Below are positions 53,421-61,702 of a stretch of 64,000 bases of DNA, piece by piece; position 1 is the first letter of the stretch; each line of letters begins with the position of its first letter. The position numbers were made by a program, and so were the translations under genes. The stretch is from Flavobacteriaceae bacterium UBA7684 (GTDB taxonomy: Bacteria; Bacteroidota; Bacteroidia; Flavobacteriales; Flavobacteriaceae): assembly GCA_002482885.1 (NCBI GenBank), contig DLGW01000005.1, positions 66,533 through 130,532 of the forward strand, in the 5' to 3' direction. The notes under the pieces were generated by a model. It ran no database searches and was not told the DNA's origin. It saw nothing but the letters and a program-made list of their open reading frames with translations.

Positions 53421-54179
53421 TTATTTTCCTTTATTGGCGTCAGCAATATACTTTTCCAAAGCCATAGTCATCGATGGTGTTTCCGGTGTTGGTGCTAAGA
53501 TATCTATACGCAATCCATGCTCTAGAGCTTCTTTTTGTGTTGTGCTTCCAAAAACTGCAATACGTGTATTGTTTTGTTGGAAATCAGGGAAGTTTTTGAA
53601 TAATGATTTGATTCCGGTTGGACTAAAGAAAGCCAAAACATCATAATATACATCTGCCAAATCAGACAAATCACTCATTACGGTTTTGTAGAAAGTCGCT
53701 TGTGTCCAATCAACTTTTAAATTGTTTAGTGTTTGAGGCACGTCATAATTCAATTGGTCTGAAGCCGGTAATAAGAATTTTTCTTCTTTGTATTTTTTTA
53801 TCAATGGTGATAAATCAACAAAGTCTTTTTGACCCACATATATTTTGCGTTTTCTGTACACTACATATTTCTGTAGGTAAAAAGCAATCGCTTCTGATTG
53901 GCAAAAATATTTTAAATCTTCCGGAACTTTATAACGCATTTCTTCAGCCACTCTAAAAAAGTGATCTACCGAATTTCTACTAGTCAAAATTATTGCTGTA
54001 TAGTTGTTAAGGTCAATTTTTTGAGCCCTAACGTCTTTTGCACTAACTCCTTCTACATGTATAAATGAGCGGAAATCAACTTTTACTTTGTGTTTTTGCT
54101 GTAATTCAAAATAAGGAGAATTCTCCACTTTTGGTTCCGGTTGTGACACCAGAATTGTTTTCACTTTCAAATTTGACAT
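53421..54179 (-). CDS. hemD: Uroporphyrinogen-III synthase
   Basis: 252 residues. The HemD fold has weak sequence signatures, but the N-terminal ILVSQPEP, the TAIILTSRNSVDHFF segment, the VGQKDF region and the C-terminal FFSPTGIKSLF and AVFGSTTQKEALEHGLRIDI segments match the family. It closes hydroxymethylbilane to uroporphyrinogen III in haem synthesis. It starts one base after the DUF4271 stop, the usual Bacteroidetes arrangement. Confidence 0.88.
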   Translation of the reverse strand: MSNLKVKTILVSQPEPKVENSPYFELQQKHKVKVDFRSFIHVEGVSAKDVRAQKIDLNNYTAIILTSRNSVDHFFRVAEEMRYKVPEDLKYFCQSEAIAFYLQKYVVYRKRKIYVGQKDFVDLSPLIKKYKEEKFLLPASDQLNYDVPQTLNNLKVDWTQATFYKTVMSDLSDLADVYYDVLAFFSPTGIKSLFKNFPDFQQNNTRIAVFGSTTQKEALEHGLRIDILAPTPETPSMTMALEKYIADANKGK

Positions 54180-54180
54180 T

Positions 54181-54855
54181 TTAATGCGCTAAATTTTTTG
54201 TAATCATATAATAAATGAAATAGTATGGAGCTATTTCAAGTGCGCAAAGATACAAAATAAAATAAAACAACTTCCCGATGATTAAGTTTTGATAAATCTT
54301 CAACGAAACCAAATAAGAATACAAGTTTATTATTAAAATGACACCAATAACGCAAAAAATCAAAACATTTGATGAAGTATTGTTATAAAACAAGTAAATG
54401 TTAATAGGCAACAAGAGCAATCCGATAAACGTTCTGTAACTCACTTTCTGCAAATTGAGTTGTTCTGTGAATTCCTCAATGTTGAATGTGGTTGCAATAA
54501 TCTTTTCAATTAAGAATTTGGAAAGTACAAAGACACCGAAGAAAGTAAAAATTCGAATAAAAAGCACCCAATCGGTTTTAGAAATATAACCAAAGTGACT
54601 GAGAACAATTTGAATGAAAAACGAAAAGGAAATGATTTGAACAATGAATAACAATATGGTAAAACCACTCATCAAATGGGAAGTGTCTTTATAAACCTTA
54701 ATGTATTTGTCCGATACTAAAATCCTTAGAAAATCATTGAATCTGGTTTCAAAAGCAGTTCTGGTGATTGCAATTAAAGCAAACGAAAAAACAAAAAGAG
54801 AGGTTGCCCAATCTTGGCTTTCTAAAACTCTCGGCACTAAAACAGTTTCTATCAT
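54181..54855 (-). CDS. DUF4271 membrane protein
   Basis: 224 residues with about six transmembrane segments. It opens with the RVLESQDWATSLFVFSFALI segment typical of DUF4271 and ends near the hemD start. The family is found almost only in Bacteroidetes and often beside hemD. Its function is unknown. Confidence 0.85.
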   Translation of the reverse strand: MIETVLVPRVLESQDWATSLFVFSFALIAITRTAFETRFNDFLRILVSDKYIKVYKDTSHLMSGFTILLFIVQIISFSFFIQIVLSHFGYISKTDWVLFIRIFTFFGVFVLSKFLIEKIIATTFNIEEFTEQLNLQKVSYRTFIGLLLLPINIYLFYNNTSSNVLIFCVIGVILIINLYSYLVSLKIYQNLIIGKLFYFILYLCALEIAPYYFIYYMITKNLAH

Positions 54856-54911
54856 AATCTCGACAAAATTACTAATTTTTTATTTGTTAAATTATTATAT
54901 AATTATTAAGA

Positions 54912-54939
54912 TTGGACGAAGATAAAAAGTTTATTTTTG
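54912..54939 (+). promoter_or_regulatory. Predicted sigma-A promoter of the glycosyltransferase operon
   Basis: TTG at 54912-54914, 17 bases, TATTTTTG at 54932-54939: both elements at the expected spacing. It lies 23 bases before the ATG at 54963. A TTG at 54912 that opens the frame is therefore part of the promoter, not a start codon. Confidence 0.7.
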
Positions 54940-54962
54940 CACAAAAGTATGACTGTATCTAT

Positions 54963-55688
54963 ATGAGCGACGCCATTGTAATTATTCCTACCTATAACGA
55001 AATTGAAAATATCGAAAGCATTATTCGAGCCGTTTTTGCTTTGCCAAAAACTTTTCATGTTTTAATTGTTGATGATAATTCACCCGATAAAACTGCGGAT
55101 AGAGTAATGGAGTTACAAAAGGAATTTCCAAACCAATTGTTTCTGGCTTTAAGAAAGAAGAAATCCGGATTAGGAACAGCTTATGTACACGGTTTTAAAT
55201 GGGCATTGCAAAATGATTACAATTATATTTTCGAAATGGATGCCGATTTTTCACATAACCCGAATGATTTGGAAAAATTGTACGATGCTTGCCATGAAAA
55301 TGGCGCTGATTTATCCATTGGGTCACGTTATGTAACCGGTGTTAATGTGGTGAATTGGCCTTTGAGTCGCGTATTATTGTCTTATTTTGCTTCGGTGTAT
55401 GTTCGAATGATTACCGGAATGAAAATCATGGATGCTACCGCCGGATTTATTTGCTACCGCCGCGAAGTGTTAGAGAAAATAAATTTAGATGCCATCAAGT
55501 TTATTGGTTATGCGTTCCAAATAGAAATGAAATATAGGGCTTTTGCCAAAAATTTCAACATACAGGAAGTTCCGGTTATCTTTACCGATAGAACCAAAGG
55601 ACAATCCAAAATGAGTGGCGCCATTATCAAAGAAGCCATCTTCGGCGTTATTTCGCTGAGATTTAGGAAGTTTTTAAACCGATTATAA
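54963..55688 (+). CDS. Polyprenol-monophosphomannose synthase-like glycosyltransferase
   Basis: 241 residues from the ATG at 54963. A family 2 glycosyltransferase fold: IVIIPTYNEIENIESII, LIVDDNSPDKTADRV, GTAYVHGFKWAL and the metal-binding FEMDADFSHNP. The C-terminal region AFQIEMKYRAF and IFTDRTKGQSKMS matches dolichyl/polyprenyl-phosphate mannose synthases without the extra membrane domain. It should transfer a sugar from GDP-mannose or a related donor to a polyprenol phosphate at the inner membrane. It begins the operon with dihydroorotase and DUF4296. Confidence 0.9.
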   Translation: MSDAIVIIPTYNEIENIESIIRAVFALPKTFHVLIVDDNSPDKTADRVMELQKEFPNQLFLALRKKKSGLGTAYVHGFKWALQNDYNYIFEMDADFSHNPNDLEKLYDACHENGADLSIGSRYVTGVNVVNWPLSRVLLSYFASVYVRMITGMKIMDATAGFICYRREVLEKINLDAIKFIGYAFQIEMKYRAFAKNFNIQEVPVIFTDRTKGQSKMSGAIIKEAIFGVISLRFRKFLNRL

Positions 55689-55699
55689 AATACCCAAAA

Positions 55700-57040
55700 A
55701 TGAATACCGTTTTAATTAAGAATGCCAAAATAGTAAATGAAGGAAAGGTTTTTGAAGGCGATGTTTTGATTGAAAACGAATTTATTGTCGAAATAGCCGA
55801 AAGCATTAGTGCCAAATCAGCCAGTTGCAAAATCATCGATGCCGAAGGAAGTTATTTAATTCCCGGAGCGATTGACGATCAAGTGCATTTTCGGGAACCC
55901 GGATTAACGCACAAAGGCGATATCGCTTCCGAAAGCAGAGCTGCGGTTGCCGGCGGAATCACATCATTCATTGAACAACCGAATACCGTTCCGAATGCGG
56001 TTACCCAAGAACTTTTAGAAGATAAGTACCAAATAGCAGCCAAAACTTCTTATGCGAATTATTCGTTTATGATGGGCGGAACCAATGACAATTTGGAAGA
56101 AATTTTAAAAACCAATCCCAAAAATGTCGCCGGAATCAAATTGTTTCTAGGCTCGTCAACCGGCAATATGTTGGTAGATAATCAAGAAACTTTAGAAAAA
56201 ATATTTTCGTCTACCAAAATGCTGATCGCTGTTCATTGCGAAGATGAAGCAACGATTAAAGCCAATTTAGAACGATACAAACTCCAATTTGGTGAAGACA
56301 TTCCGGTAGAATTTCACCATTTAATCCGAAGCGAAGAGGCTTGTTATTTGTCGTCATCCAAAGCGATTGAATTAGCCAAGAAAACCGGTGCGAGATTACA
56401 CGTTTTTCATTTGTCAACAGCGAAGGAAATGGATTTGTTTACCAACAAAATTCCGTTAGAAGAAAAGCAAATCACCGCTGAAGTTTGTATACACCATTTA
56501 TGGTTTTCTGACGCCGATTATAAAACCAAAGGCAATTTAATCAAATGGAATCCGGCGGTTAAAACTGCAGATGACAGAGAGGCTTTGTGGAAAGCTTTAT
56601 TGGATGACAGAATTGACGTAATCGCTACTGATCATGCGCCACATACCTTAGAAGAGAAAAGGCAGACATATCTGAAAGCTCCATCTGGCGGACCATTAGT
56701 ACAACATGCTGTAGTGGCAATGTTTGAAGCAGCCCATCAAGGAAAGATTTCGATTGAGAAAATTGTAGAGAAAATGTGTCACAATCCGGCGAAGATTTTT
56801 AAAATTGAAAAGCGAGGATTTATCAAAGAAGGTTACTATGCCGATTTGGTTTTAGTGAATACCGGTTTGCCATGGAATGTAAAAAAGGAAAATATTTTGG
56901 CCAAATGTGGTTGGTCGCCCTTTGAAGGCTATAATTTTAAATCGAGAATTACCCATACTTTTGTGAATGGTGAATTGGTTTATAAGAACTTTAAAGTAAT
57001 TGAAAAGCCTGTTGGGAAACGATTGTTATTCGACAGATAA
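55700..57040 (+). CDS. pyrC: Dihydroorotase
   Basis: 446 residues, class I (long) amidohydrolase. Metal ligands are in DDQVHFREPGLTHKGD (His-x-His is here Val-His-Phe-Arg), with GTNDNLEEIL, then VHCEDEATI and ATDHAPHTLEEK towards the C-terminus. It cyclises carbamoyl aspartate to dihydroorotate in pyrimidine synthesis. The DQVH variant in place of DxHxH is known in this phylum. It starts 11 bases after the glycosyltransferase stop. Confidence 0.9.
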   Translation: MNTVLIKNAKIVNEGKVFEGDVLIENEFIVEIAESISAKSASCKIIDAEGSYLIPGAIDDQVHFREPGLTHKGDIASESRAAVAGGITSFIEQPNTVPNAVTQELLEDKYQIAAKTSYANYSFMMGGTNDNLEEILKTNPKNVAGIKLFLGSSTGNMLVDNQETLEKIFSSTKMLIAVHCEDEATIKANLERYKLQFGEDIPVEFHHLIRSEEACYLSSSKAIELAKKTGARLHVFHLSTAKEMDLFTNKIPLEEKQITAEVCIHHLWFSDADYKTKGNLIKWNPAVKTADDREALWKALLDDRIDVIATDHAPHTLEEKRQTYLKAPSGGPLVQHAVVAMFEAAHQGKISIEKIVEKMCHNPAKIFKIEKRGFIKEGYYADLVLVNTGLPWNVKKENILAKCGWSPFEGYNFKSRITHTFVNGELVYKNFKVIEKPVGKRLLFDR

Positions 57041-57078
57041 AATCGAAGATTTAAGAATTCCTATTTAAAAAAATAAAG

Positions 57079-57459
57079 ATGAGTAATAGATTTATTTTAA
57101 TTGGTTTGCTTTTAGCGTTTATCGGTTGTAACCATACGATTGATAAGCCCGATAATCTGATTGAGAAAGACAAGATGATTGATATACTGTATGATATATC
57201 ATTACTCGAAGCCATAAAATCTCAAAATATTAGTGGTGGAATAAGCAACAATAATGCTAATACTTACCTCTACAAAAAATACAAAATCGACAGTATTCAG
57301 TTTGCCCAAAGCAACAAATACTATGCGTCAGATATTGAGGAATACAAGAAAATGTTTGAAGAAGTCAAAAGCAGATTAGAAAAGCAAACCCAAAAGATTG
57401 GAGGAAATCCTAATGAAGTCGGTGCGCCTATAAATCCTGAAACGCCTCAAGTACAATAA
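57079..57459 (+). CDS. DUF4296 lipoprotein
   Basis: 126 residues. A lipobox ends at Cys17 (LLAFIGC), followed by the helical DUF4296 region with KDKMIDILYDISLLEAIKS and DSIQFAQSNKYYASDIEEYKKMF (partly quoted). A Pro/Gln-rich tail follows. The gene is usually found between dihydroorotase and an epimerase in Flavobacteria, as here. Function unknown. Confidence 0.85.
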   Translation: MSNRFILIGLLLAFIGCNHTIDKPDNLIEKDKMIDILYDISLLEAIKSQNISGGISNNNANTYLYKKYKIDSIQFAQSNKYYASDIEEYKKMFEEVKSRLEKQTQKIGGNPNEVGAPINPETPQVQ

Positions 57460-57465
57460 ATGGTA

Positions 57466-58458
57466 TTATTGTAATTCAACCACTTCTTGAATAACGAAAT
57501 CAATGCTTTGGAACTCAAAATCCAGAGCATTTTTTATTTTGTCATTCGATATAAATTCGTTTGACAGTAAGGCATTAGCACTGTATTTTGATAGTTTTCT
57601 TTTGCTTCTGAAGAAAGCAGCAGAAAACCAATCCAATCGCCAAGCAATTGCGAGCATCCAAGGTTTGGCTTCCATTTTAGGTTTTTTGACCATTAGTCTT
57701 TCGGCGATTTCAAAAATTACTTTTTTGAAAGTCAGGTTTTCGGCTACAACCGAAAAACGTTCTCCGACAATGTCGCTTTTCATCAATTGGACCATGATTT
57801 TAACTACATCGGTAACGCCAACATAACCGGTTGAACCATTGGTGTAAAACGGAAAGCCTTTTTTGATGGACGAAAAGAAAACACCGCTTCCTTGATGCCA
57901 AAAACCTGCGCCAAAAATCACACCGGGATTGACAATTACAACATTTAAACCTTCTTGTTGACCGCGCCAAATTTCCATTTCGGCACCATATTTTGAGATG
58001 GCGTAATCACTGTGTAAGGCTTCGGGATTCCATTCTGTTTCTTCGGTGATTTGTTTTTCGTGAGGTTTTAAGTCGCCCAAAGCGGCAATAGAACTCACAT
58101 GACAAAGTTTTTTTACTTTGTGGTCAATACAAAGATTGACAATGTTGGCTGTACCTTCGATATTTACTTTTCGAAGTTGGTCTTCGTCATTGGGATCATA
58201 CGAAATTAAGGCGGCGCAATGGTAAACATATTCGATATCTTCGAAAGCCTTTTCTAACGCCGGAATATTGTTAACATCGGCTTGAATCCACTCAATTCTT
58301 CTAAACAAATGGTCGCTCAGATAAAGCGAAAAAAGATCCATTGTTTTTTTGATGGTGTGCGCTTGGCGATAAGTAGCGCGAACTCTATCGCCATTTTCTA
58401 CCAATTGTAGTAGTAAATGCGCTCCGACTAAACCAGTTCCGCCTGTGACTAAAATCAT
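57466..58458 (-). CDS. NAD-dependent epimerase/dehydratase family protein
   Basis: 330 residues, extended short-chain dehydrogenase. The nucleotide-binding motif is VTGGTGLVGAHLL and the catalytic pair is in SDYAISKYGAE (Tyr-x-x-x-Lys). NPGVIFGAGFW follows. It acts on a sugar nucleotide or other alcohol substrate that the sequence does not reveal. It converges with DUF4296 with six bases between stops. Confidence 0.88.
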   Translation of the reverse strand: MILVTGGTGLVGAHLLLQLVENGDRVRATYRQAHTIKKTMDLFSLYLSDHLFRRIEWIQADVNNIPALEKAFEDIEYVYHCAALISYDPNDEDQLRKVNIEGTANIVNLCIDHKVKKLCHVSSIAALGDLKPHEKQITEETEWNPEALHSDYAISKYGAEMEIWRGQQEGLNVVIVNPGVIFGAGFWHQGSGVFFSSIKKGFPFYTNGSTGYVGVTDVVKIMVQLMKSDIVGERFSVVAENLTFKKVIFEIAERLMVKKPKMEAKPWMLAIAWRLDWFSAAFFRSKRKLSKYSANALLSNEFISNDKIKNALDFEFQSIDFVIQEVVELQ

Positions 58459-58471
58459 TTGGTAAAGATAA

Positions 58472-58503
58472 TTAGATTGTTAGATTTTTAGATGATTAGA
58501 TTT
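58472..58503. repeat. 8-bp tandem tract, four units
   Basis: TTAGATTG, TTAGATTT, TTAGATGA, TTAGATTT start 14 bases upstream of the epimerase gene. They open the 397-bp gap before tyrS, which is filled by this tract, REP-like element A4, family B copy 3, a 7-bp tract and the tyrS promoter. Confidence 0.72.
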
Positions 58504-58572
58504 GAGAAAAAGTAAGCCTTTGGTTAATCTTTTAGCCTTGATTGTAATGGCACGAAGTATAATGGAAAGCAG

Positions 58573-58613
58573 ATTTGATATTAAGAGGAGGACTGCCAGT
58601 GGCAGTCAGGTAT
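58573..58613 (+). repeat. REP-like element A4
   Basis: GATATTAAGAGGAG, then GACTGCC, loop AGT, GGCAGTC (7-bp perfect stem), then AGGTAT. Flanks match A3 and differ only in the stem. Confidence 0.8.
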
Positions 58614-58649
58614 TTTTAATTTGACTTAAAATAGAATAACCTGAATAAT

Positions 58650-58696
58650 AGCCCCGATTGAAGCAAGCTACCGTGTAGCGCGTAAAGCGGGAGCAG
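58650..58696 (-). repeat. Intergenic repeat family B, copy 3 (short form)
   Basis: AGCCCCGATTGAAGCAAGCT and AAAGCGGGAGC are the conserved ends read on this strand; a GCTAC/GTAGC hairpin fills the middle. Confidence 0.65.
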
Positions 58697-58730
58697 GTGT
58701 CTTACAAAAAGAAAAAGCCGTGCTCCTAAA

Positions 58731-58765
58731 AATTCGTAATTCGTAATTTGTAATTCCTAATTCTG
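58731..58765 (+). repeat. 7-bp tandem tract, five units
   Basis: AATTCGT, AATTCGT, AATTTGT, AATTCCT, AATTCTG. The third unit contributes the TTTG of the tyrS promoter. Confidence 0.8.
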
Positions 58766-58775
58766 TTTATCTTTG
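58748..58775 (+). promoter_or_regulatory. Predicted sigma-A promoter of tyrS
   Basis: TTG at 58748-58750 (from the repeat unit AATTTGT), 17 bases, TATCTTTG at 58768-58775. Both boxes match the Bacteroidetes consensus. The leader to the ATG is about 75 bases. Confidence 0.75.
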
Positions 58776-58855
58776 CGCTCATTAGAATAATTACGTTGGC
58801 ACGAGCCTGCAAGGCGACTGCATCGAACACCAATAACAAATATTGACTTAGTGAG

Positions 58856-60151
58856 ATGAATAATTTAGTAGCAGAATTGCAATGGCGTGGCTTGGTTCAC
58901 GATATAATGCCCGGAACAGAAGAGCAACTTTTAAAGGAAATGACCACGACTTATATTGGGTTTGACCCAACAAGTGATTCGTTGCATATTGGGAGTTTGG
59001 TGCCGATTATTTTATTGGTTCACCTGGAGAAATTTGGGCACAAACCAATCGCTTTGGTTGGTGGCGCTACCGGTATGATTGGTGATCCTTCGGGGAAATC
59101 TGACGAGAGAAACTTATTGGACGAAGCAACTTTGGAGAAAAATGTGGCGGGAATCAAAGCGGTTTTGTCACGTTTTTTGGATTTCAATTCGACTGCTGCG
59201 AATGCGCCGATTTTGGTGAACAATTATGATTGGATGAAAGATTTTTCATTTATCAATTTTGCGCGTGATGTTGGTAAAAGAATTACCGTGAACTACATGA
59301 TGGCGAAAGATTCGGTTAAAAAACGATTAACTGGCGAAGGCGTAGGAATGAGTTTTACGGAATTCACTTATCAATTGATTCAAGGTTACGATTTTTATTA
59401 TTTACACAAGCATTACAACTGTTTATTACAAATGGGCGGTAGTGACCAATGGGGAAATATAACTACTGGTACAGAATTAGTGCGCAGAATGAACGATGAA
59501 CACGCCAAAGCATTTGCCATGACGTGTCCGTTAATTACCAAAGCAGACGGTTCTAAGTTCGGAAAATCAGAAGGTGGAAACGTTTGGTTAACCTCTGACA
59601 AAACATCGGTATATAAATTTTATCAATTTTGGTTGAATATATCTGATGTAGATGCCGAGAAATACATTAAGATTTTTACGTTTTTAGATAAAGAATTGAT
59701 AGATTCCTTGATTGAAGAACATCAACAAGCCCCTCATTTAAGGGTGTTACAAAAAAGATTAGCTCAGGAAGTGACCATTTTTGTGCATGGGGAAGAAGAG
59801 TTGGAAAAAGCAATTCAAGCCTCTAATATTTTATTTGGAAATGCTACGGCCGAAGATTTGAAAAAACTAGATGAAACTACTTTTTTAGAAGTTTTTGACG
59901 GCGTACCTCAGGCAGAAATTAATCGTCAAGATTTAGCAGAAGGATTAGATATTGTTTTGGTTTTAAATGAAAAAACAGGATTTCTAAAATCTAACGGAGA
60001 AGCCCGCAGAGCTTTAACTGAAAATTCGATTTCGGTAAACAAAGAAAAAGTTGCAGAAGGTTTTCGAATAGAAAATAAAGATTTAATCAATAATCAGTTT
60101 GTGTTATTACAACGAGGTAAAAAGAATTATTTTGTAGTGCGAGTGGTTTAA
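58856..60151 (+). CDS. tyrS: Tyrosyl-tRNA synthetase
   Basis: 431 residues, class Ic. The HIGH-like motif is in FDPTSDSLHIGSLVPI and the KMSKS-like motif reads KFGKS (ADGSKFGKSEGG). The C-terminal 70 residues form an S4 RNA-binding domain (LKSNGEARRALTENSISVNKEKV, partly quoted). It charges tRNA-Tyr. The last four bases overlap the end of the converging LuxE-like gene. Confidence 0.97.
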   Translation: MNNLVAELQWRGLVHDIMPGTEEQLLKEMTTTYIGFDPTSDSLHIGSLVPIILLVHLEKFGHKPIALVGGATGMIGDPSGKSDERNLLDEATLEKNVAGIKAVLSRFLDFNSTAANAPILVNNYDWMKDFSFINFARDVGKRITVNYMMAKDSVKKRLTGEGVGMSFTEFTYQLIQGYDFYYLHKHYNCLLQMGGSDQWGNITTGTELVRRMNDEHAKAFAMTCPLITKADGSKFGKSEGGNVWLTSDKTSVYKFYQFWLNISDVDAEKYIKIFTFLDKELIDSLIEEHQQAPHLRVLQKRLAQEVTIFVHGEEELEKAIQASNILFGNATAEDLKKLDETTFLEVFDGVPQAEINRQDLAEGLDIVLVLNEKTGFLKSNGEARRALTENSISVNKEKVAEGFRIENKDLINNQFVLLQRGKKNYFVVRVV

Positions 60152-61125
60152 ATAACCATTAAGTTGCAACCTCTAATATCTGAATGATCAAAACGTCCCA
60201 ATACTTCGAAAGAATTGTTGGGATATTTTTTGCCTAAATCTTGGGTAGCTATAAAAGAGCAAGAATTTATATTCGCTAAATCAATTACGTTTATACCTCC
60301 TGTTTTACCGCTTGGCAAATAAGATAGAGCATCTTCAGTATCGCGAATCATAATTTTCATCCACGGAGGACACTCGAAAATTCCGTCTCCTTTAGAATAG
60401 GCTTGCGATAAAAGTTCTGTCATGCCATATTCCGAGTGAATTTGCTGAACCCCAAAACCTTGGCAAAGAATTTCATGTAATTCTTTACGAATTAATTCTT
60501 TGCGTTTGCCCTTCATGCCTCCGGTTTCCATAATTAGGGTGTTCTTTAATTGAAAATTTTGTTTTTCAATCAAATCTAATAAAGCATAAGTAACGCCTAC
60601 TAAAATGGTTTTTTGATTGTTGGCTTCTAATTGATAAAGGGTGTCGATTAATTCTTGATGATTGTTTAAATAAAATCCACTTTTAGGCTGTCCTTTTTGA
60701 ATCAAATCTTCCATCATAAAAATAAGAGAAGAGCCATCTCTTTCTAAGTAAGAAGGAAGCAGTGCTAAAAAGGTATAATCAGCAGGATTATTATAAAAGT
60801 ATTCAAAACCTTTCAAATAAGAATGAATATACCATTGGATGTCATGTACGTAATGTTTGCTAGTTTGTAAACCGGTGGTTCCACTACTGGTAAAAATGAT
60901 ATCGTCTTTACTAAGGTTGTTAGTTTTAATTTGATATTCTTTAAAAAAAGAAATGGGTAAAAAAGGAATATCTTTTAATTCAAAAGTGTTTTTTGGATTG
61001 CGGTGAAGTAAGTTGCAAAACTTTTGATAAGCAAGATTGTTTCTGTATTGAAAAGTAAAAACTTCTATGGCAATACGATTAAAATCTAAATCGTTTTGAA
61101 ATATGTCTTTATAAGATAAAGGCAT
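60148..61125 (-). CDS. LuxE-like acyl-protein synthetase / AMP-dependent ligase
   Basis: 325 residues. FTSSGTTGLQTSKH at about 85 is the adenylate-forming phosphate-binding motif; the overall pattern (DIPFLPISFFKEYQ and MTELLSQAYSKGDGIFECPPWM, partly quoted) matches the LuxE group. In Flavobacteria such genes occur without any lux operon and probably activate a fatty or aromatic acid as its AMP ester. It lies downstream of a small lipoprotein gene with a strong terminator between them. Confidence 0.85.
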   Translation of the reverse strand: MPLSYKDIFQNDLDFNRIAIEVFTFQYRNNLAYQKFCNLLHRNPKNTFELKDIPFLPISFFKEYQIKTNNLSKDDIIFTSSGTTGLQTSKHYVHDIQWYIHSYLKGFEYFYNNPADYTFLALLPSYLERDGSSLIFMMEDLIQKGQPKSGFYLNNHQELIDTLYQLEANNQKTILVGVTYALLDLIEKQNFQLKNTLIMETGGMKGKRKELIRKELHEILCQGFGVQQIHSEYGMTELLSQAYSKGDGIFECPPWMKIMIRDTEDALSYLPSGKTGGINVIDLANINSCSFIATQDLGKKYPNNSFEVLGRFDHSDIRGCNLMVI

Positions 61126-61149
61126 TTGAAGAGAATTTAATTAAATAAT

Positions 61150-61176
61150 AAAGCCCCCGCCTTGGGCGGGGGCTTT
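61150..61176 (-). terminator. GC-rich terminator of the small lipoprotein gene
   Basis: AAAGCCCCCGCC pairs with GGCGGGGGCTTT. It is the strongest hairpin of the window, but the following T run on the minus strand is broken. Confidence 0.8.
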
Positions 61177-61203
61177 AAGAATAATTTTGCGTTTAACGTC
61201 AAA

Positions 61204-61443
61204 TTATTTTGCAGGAGCAGCAGCAGGAGCAGCAGCGTCAGCAGCAGGAGCTTCAGCAGCAGGAGCAGCAGCAGCATCAACTGGAGCCTCAGCAGCAGGA
61301 GCAACTTCTTCAACTGGAGCAACTTCTTCAACAGCAGGAGCTTCTTCAACAACTTCTACAGCTTCAGCCTCAGCTTTTTTGCAAGATACGAAAGATACAC
61401 TCATTGCTAATAATAGCGCTAAACTAAATACAACTTTTTTCAT
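61204..61443 (-). CDS. Small Ala/Pro/Glu-rich lipoprotein
   Basis: 79 residues. Lipobox ending at Cys21 (SVSFVSC) is followed by KKAEAEAVEVVEE and a low-complexity tail of Ala, Pro, Glu and Val to the end (APAAEAPAADAAAPAAAPAK). The tail is encoded by repeated GCA/GCT-GCT words. This is likely an abundant anchored spacer or wall-associated lipoprotein. It has its own TATATTTG promoter box and a strong terminator. Reading frames on the other strand in this region are by-products of the same low-complexity sequence. Confidence 0.8.
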   Translation of the reverse strand: MKKVVFSLALLLAMSVSFVSCKKAEAEAVEVVEEAPAVEEVAPVEEVAPAAEAPVDAAAAPAAEAPAADAAAPAAAPAK

Positions 61444-61477
61444 TTTGTTTGTCTTAAAGATTAATAATTTTACGATG

Positions 61478-61485
61478 CAAATATA
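61478..61485 (-). promoter_or_regulatory. Predicted -7 box for the small lipoprotein
   Basis: TATATTTG on the minus strand, 34 bases before the ATG. Confidence 0.5.
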
Positions 61486-61634
61486 AGGGAGTTTTTGGAA
61501 TTAAAAAATTTTTTTTCGACTTTTTTTAACAAGTTATTAAGACTTATAAGGAGCTGTGGGTCAGTCGAATGCCTGTTTTGCTTTTAAATACGTTCACTGA
61601 ATTGTATTCAAATATTTTGTAAGTCTTATATGAT

Positions 61635-61664
61635 TGATATTATATTTTGAATTAGTACTTTTGA
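61635..61664 (+). promoter_or_regulatory. Predicted promoter of metK
   Basis: TTG at 61635-61637, 19 bases, TACTTTTG at 61657-61664. The ATG follows 38 bases later. An inverted repeat TAAGACTTA/TAAGTCTTA (61538-61546, 61621-61629) lies just upstream. I see no SAM-riboswitch structure. Confidence 0.6.
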
Positions 61665-61702
61665 TGCCTGTGTTTAAAAATTTTAAAATTTAACATTCAA
61701 CT

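Noticed and set aside
61137..61486. Leu-rich, Gln-rich and Ser-rich frames overlapping the small lipoprotein gene
   Set aside because: They are alternative readings of the same low-complexity DNA; only the minus-strand frame 61204-61443 has a signal peptide, promoter and terminator.
61444..61702. SAM riboswitch upstream of metK
   Set aside because: Only one 9-bp inverted repeat is seen; none of the conserved cores of known SAM riboswitches could be recognised.
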